The notes beneath the pieces are model-generated. The model did not search any database. It was not told the origin of the DNA and saw nothing but the letters and a program-made list of their open reading frames with translations. 64,000 nucleotides of DNA from Pampus argenteus (Eukaryota > Chordata > Actinopteri > Scombriformes > Stromateidae). Below, piece by piece: positions 60,601 to 64,000 of the stretch; positions within the stretch are counted from its first letter, which is position 1; every line of letters starts with the position of its first letter. The stretch is taken from the NCBI GenBank assembly GCA_036937835.1, contig CM072881.1:5549501-5613500 (forward strand), given 5' to 3'. Position numbers and translations under genes: made by a program.

Positions 60601-62548
60601 AAAATGAATGTAGCATTGCATTGCATCTGATTTTTTTGCAGATCACAAGTCTTTTCTCAAATTCGATTCATAAGTAGCTAAAGATAAAGTAACCCCTGTA
60701 CATCACACTCCCTCTGAGCTCTCATCAACGTGTTCAGTAGATGGTACAATATTCTGAAGCAGCCAGATGTTACAGAACAAATCAATTCATTGCTTTCCCA
60801 TATTGTGGTGGATTGGGTTGCCAAAGACAACACAGCTTACTCTCTCGTCCGAGTTAGTTGTAATGAATGTAAAGGTAAAGTGAGCCTACGTTTTTGCTTT
60901 GTCAAAGTAAGACAGAGTGAGTGTAATAAGCACCATACTATTAGTCTGACCCTGCAATGATTCTGTGAGACACAGACGAAACACTTAACTGTAAAAAGTT
61001 TAGCCGCTTGGTACAAACTGTCCATTTTTTCTGGGGCATTGTTAACGGTGGTAACAGCAGCTTTGACAGGAATCTGACAGGGACGTGCAGGGAAGATGTA
61101 AAAAAACAAAAAAACAACAACAAATCATTTCTCTATCTCTCTGTTACAGACAACAACAAGAGATCAGCTGACGGCTGAAAAACAAGGAGTGACAGCCAGG
61201 AGTGATGACTCTGATTAACTTGAGCTCCGATCAGTCTCTTCCTGTCGATGTTAAAACATAAGAAACAAAACCAAACAAAAAAAAAACAAAAAAACATGGA
61301 CATTGTAGTCATCATTGGTACTTTTTAATGAAAATACTGTATTGGCAAATCACATGGCAAAAAATAACTTGTTTGTTAAAAATGTCATGCTGCTATAATT
61401 GGCTGTTGTTTATGAAGGTTCCTCAACATGTGCAAACTGTGGACAGTGATTAAATATACAACGTGCTATTTATTAAGAGGAACACTGGTGTTTTGAAATA
61501 ATGCTATAAACCATGAAGGGTGAATCCTCTCTGAGAAGTAGAAATCCTCATGAAGCATGTCCCGCTTCCCTGGAGGTCAACGACAGATTTTTGCATTTCT
61601 TAATCCTACAGCAACATGATTTCTCAGACCTTTTATAGCAGCTTGAAGCGCAAGATCCCTTTATTTATTTTAATATTTTATTCTTTTTCAGAAACATGTC
61701 AACAATCCCTCCATTCGTATTCATTAAGTCATGGGTATCATCCTTACCTTTGTTTCAGTCCATTTCATGAACCTCACTCTTGAGAAATGACAGATGTGGA
61801 ATTAATATATGTTAGGATACACATTTTTTTTTTGTCAACTTCCTCAATTTTAAAATCATATTGCGATCAGACAAGCCAGTCACTAATTTGTATGAATTAA
61901 TTATCTGCTTATCAAGTCATAGTGCAACCTGCTTATTGCCACTGTAATCAATTATTAAGGTATGGTATGTACGGTTGTGTCAAGCGAACAACGTCTACAC
62001 CCTCTGATGAAGTATCTACTGTGGTGTTTCTGAGGATGCTATACATCGTTGCTGCTGGGATGCGCTGATAATACTATTATAGCGTTTGGTAAATCACAGG
62101 TCGGCTGTGAGCTGACAAACCCAATCAACATTTCTCACCGGGGGAGCTGTAGAGTAATTGAAGTCTGCTGCTAATTTCCTCGCAACCAGAACTGTTAAGG
62201 AAAAGTTGTGTTGAAATTACCTGGCGGTCATCTCTCATTGGTGGCGACTGGTTCAATAATCTGCTGCTGTAATTGTCTGTCTGTGGAGCCAAGATAGCAA
62301 AAACCTTAATTAAAGGCGTTTTCTGCGCCGGCTGCAGTGACCGTGATAAAAAAAAACTAGCTCAGCTTTAACATGAAAGAGAAACAATTGATCTGAACCA
62401 TACTGAAAGCACTCCAGACGCTATACATATATAAACAACATTATGGATTGTATCTGAAATGGTCATTGGCTGCGGTTCATATAGTGTATGACAATGATTT
62501 GAGGAAATGGTATTTCAAGAGGCAATTGGAAACCCACTGAAAATAGAA
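57666..62548. other. Intergenic, no gene recognised
   Basis: No supported exon or RNA gene. It contains a dispersed-repeat piece at 59140-59260, A-runs at 60521-60533 and 61278-61286, and two unique-looking TAATTA-rich blocks (59860-60060 and 62090-62345) discussed as candidate conserved elements. Confidence 0.45.
59140..59260 (+). repeat. Dispersed teleost repeat fragment
   Basis: ACGTTAGCATGCTGATG, GGCTCAAAGCACCGCTGTGCC and ATGCTAGCATGGCTGT form a string I recognise from abundant fish repeats, possibly the outer part of family A. Confidence 0.5.
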
Positions 62549-62553
62549 GGTAA
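62549..62553. repeat. Target-site duplication GGTAA, left copy
   Basis: Paired with the identical pentamer at 63098-63102 on the other side of the solo LTR. Confidence 0.85.
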
Positions 62554-63097
62554 TGTCAGGCCGGGACTCAAATGCAGAGGATTCGAAGAACAGATTTATT
62601 TGTTATAACAAAAAATTCACTCCTATGGAGGAAACAAAATCAAAATCACTCTTTACAGAGGAGAATCACTATGACTAAGGAAATTACTAAAGACTATAAA
62701 GGATCAACAGAAAATCTCTCTAAAGAGGTGACAAAAAACTTTGGAGGAGGAAAACACAGACTTTGGCAGTAAAAGTATTAACAGAAAATATCTTCATAAA
62801 GGAAGTACATAAACTTACACGATCACTGTGGCTATGGCAGACAAGAAGGCTTGGGCGCAACGACAGAACGTACGAAGACACTTCGGCACGAGACAAGGGG
62901 AAACACAGACTATATATATACACACATGAGGGAAATGGGGAACAGGTGGAAACAATCAGGGCGGGGAAGACAATCAGACTGGTGACACATGAGGAAAGGG
63001 CAAGTGACCTGAAACGAGAGGAGTGTTATCTTTCAAAATAAAACAGGAAATGACAAGACATAACAAAAACCCAGCTTGACCTCACCGCGGTGTGACA
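62554..63097 (-). mobile_element. Solo LTR of a fish LTR retrotransposon, complete with target duplication
   Basis: A 544-bp element bounded by TGTCA...TGACA and flanked by a perfect 5-bp direct repeat GGTAA (62549-62553 and 63098-63102), the signature of LTR-element integration. Transcription reads on the minus strand: a TATATATATA promoter box at 62911-62920, then AATAAA at 62595-62600 close to the 3' end. This gives a U3-R-U5 order of about 180, 315 and 45 bp by position. There is no internal coding sequence, so the element was reduced to a solo LTR by LTR-LTR recombination. The U3 part matches the fragment at 31140-31330. Gypsy-type or ERV-type cannot be decided. The open frames here are not genes. 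Confidence 0.9.
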
Positions 63098-63102
63098 GGT
63101 AA
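63098..63102. repeat. Target-site duplication GGTAA, right copy
   Basis: Paired with 62549-62553. Confidence 0.85.
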
Positions 63103-64000
63103 CTACGGTAACTTCACATCTATGAATAATGTGTAGCCCTCTAATGGCTTTCAGTATTGGCTTAGGCCATTTCTTATACACATAATCCCCCTGATAATGA
63201 TTATGATTATGATGATAATCATTACAATACAATATATATTTCTTATCACTTTCTGTTGCTATATTTTGTTTACTTATGATGATATAGACACAAACTGGTT
63301 ATTTCAGGCAGCTAGTATCTGTGTTTAATTCTGACCAATACCTGAGCAGTCTTACTGCTGGATCCTGTCCTATCTCCTGTCTTCATATGGACCATGGCTT
63401 TATGAAGATGCTTCACATCAATGGAGTCTAATCACCGAGGCCTGAGGGTGCCGTAATGTGTTTTGCTGCTTGTTTTTTTTGCTGCTGCTTGCCTGTTTTT
63501 GTGTGTGTGTCGACTGGGTAAGACGTAGAATTAAATTGACCTTCTGGCACAAATAAAGTCGCCTGAGTCTAAAATATTGTTTTTCCACTTTCACTTTTGC
63601 CTGTCCTCATTTCCCACAGTTTCTCTGAGTTTCTGTAACAGAGCTCTGAGTGCAATGGTCGTATTTATGGGAAATACATCATTTTAAAATGAACTGTAAC
63701 ATTTACATTAAATGTAATCGACTGAGAAATAATTAGCATGTACTACACACACCTGTGTGGGTCATTGAATGTACATTGAGAATGTGGGTGTTTACCAATA
63801 CACTATTTAAAGTGGGTGTAATGTACCACATGTCTTAATTACCCACATTAGTCCGGATTACCTTGGAGGCATCCAGACAGGAAATGGCTACAGTGTGCAT
63901 CTGAGAATGGTTTAACCTTGTTAGTCTGCCTCACTTCTTCTCTTCCACCGCGTTCTCCCCCCGCGTTCTCCCCCCTCGACCCTGCTCTCCAGGTGTATCC
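63103..64000. other. Right-edge sequence, no gene recognised; possible splice acceptor at the end
   Basis: No coding frame. The last 60 bases form a long pyrimidine tract containing a 14-15-bp tandem duplication (CCGCGTTCTCCCCC, 63949-63976) and ending CTGCTCTCCAG at 63982-63992. An exon could begin at 63993, but only eight bases remain in the window, so it cannot be tested. Confidence 0.3.

Overview
This is a window of vertebrate nuclear DNA, almost certainly from a teleost fish. It is AT-rich and intron/intergenic-like, with dense microsatellites and decayed transposons of kinds typical of ray-finned fish. I recognise two protein-coding genes, both at the left end, and only one of them is complete. 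The long open frames elsewhere are chance frames or microsatellite translations.

Genes. A single exon at 6710-6861 (+) is the terminal coding exon of ogfod3, a 2-oxoglutarate/iron oxygenase. A strong splice acceptor precedes it and a poly(A) signal lies at 7550. Its upstream exons are not visible, so 1-6709 is probably its last intron. About 6.3 kb beyond that poly(A) signal, on the opposite strand, is an intact, apparently intronless 361-codon GPCR gene, uts2r (urotensin II receptor, 13870-14955, -). A CpG-rich 5' flank with a palindromic CRE lies upstream of it. As I recall the mammalian map, UTS2R and OGFOD3 are also convergent neighbours, so this looks like conserved microsynteny.

Transposon graveyard. 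Recognisable relics, left to right: hAT transposase (1-840, -); CR1/L2-type LINE reverse transcriptase (11340-11830, +); Tc1 (19300-19680, +); a pogo-like DNA transposon with both terminal inverted repeats and TA duplications (22375-23176); BEL/Pao LTR-retrotransposon pol (24440-25235, +); Tc1 (33338-33400, +); a tRNA-derived SINE piece (33525-33610, -); LINE reverse transcriptase (41715-41945, -); PIF/Harbinger transposase (53440-53828, -); LINE endonuclease (55440-55850, +); and a complete solo LTR with a perfect 5-bp target duplication (62549-63102, promoter reading -). Three dispersed repeat families have more than one copy inside the window, which supports them independently of memory. 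A ~330-bp direct duplication lies at 53986-54317 and 55841-56161.

The remaining ~49 kb (15-64 kb) has no exon I can defend. It may be a gene desert or a very large intron, and the window ends in a pyrimidine tract plus AG that could be a splice acceptor. A few unique, TAATTA-rich blocks (28.0, 59.9 and 62.1 kb) look like candidate conserved non-coding elements, but only alignment could show it. I found no convincing undescribed system. The best leads are the structured repeats and the uts2r/ogfod3 neighbourhood.
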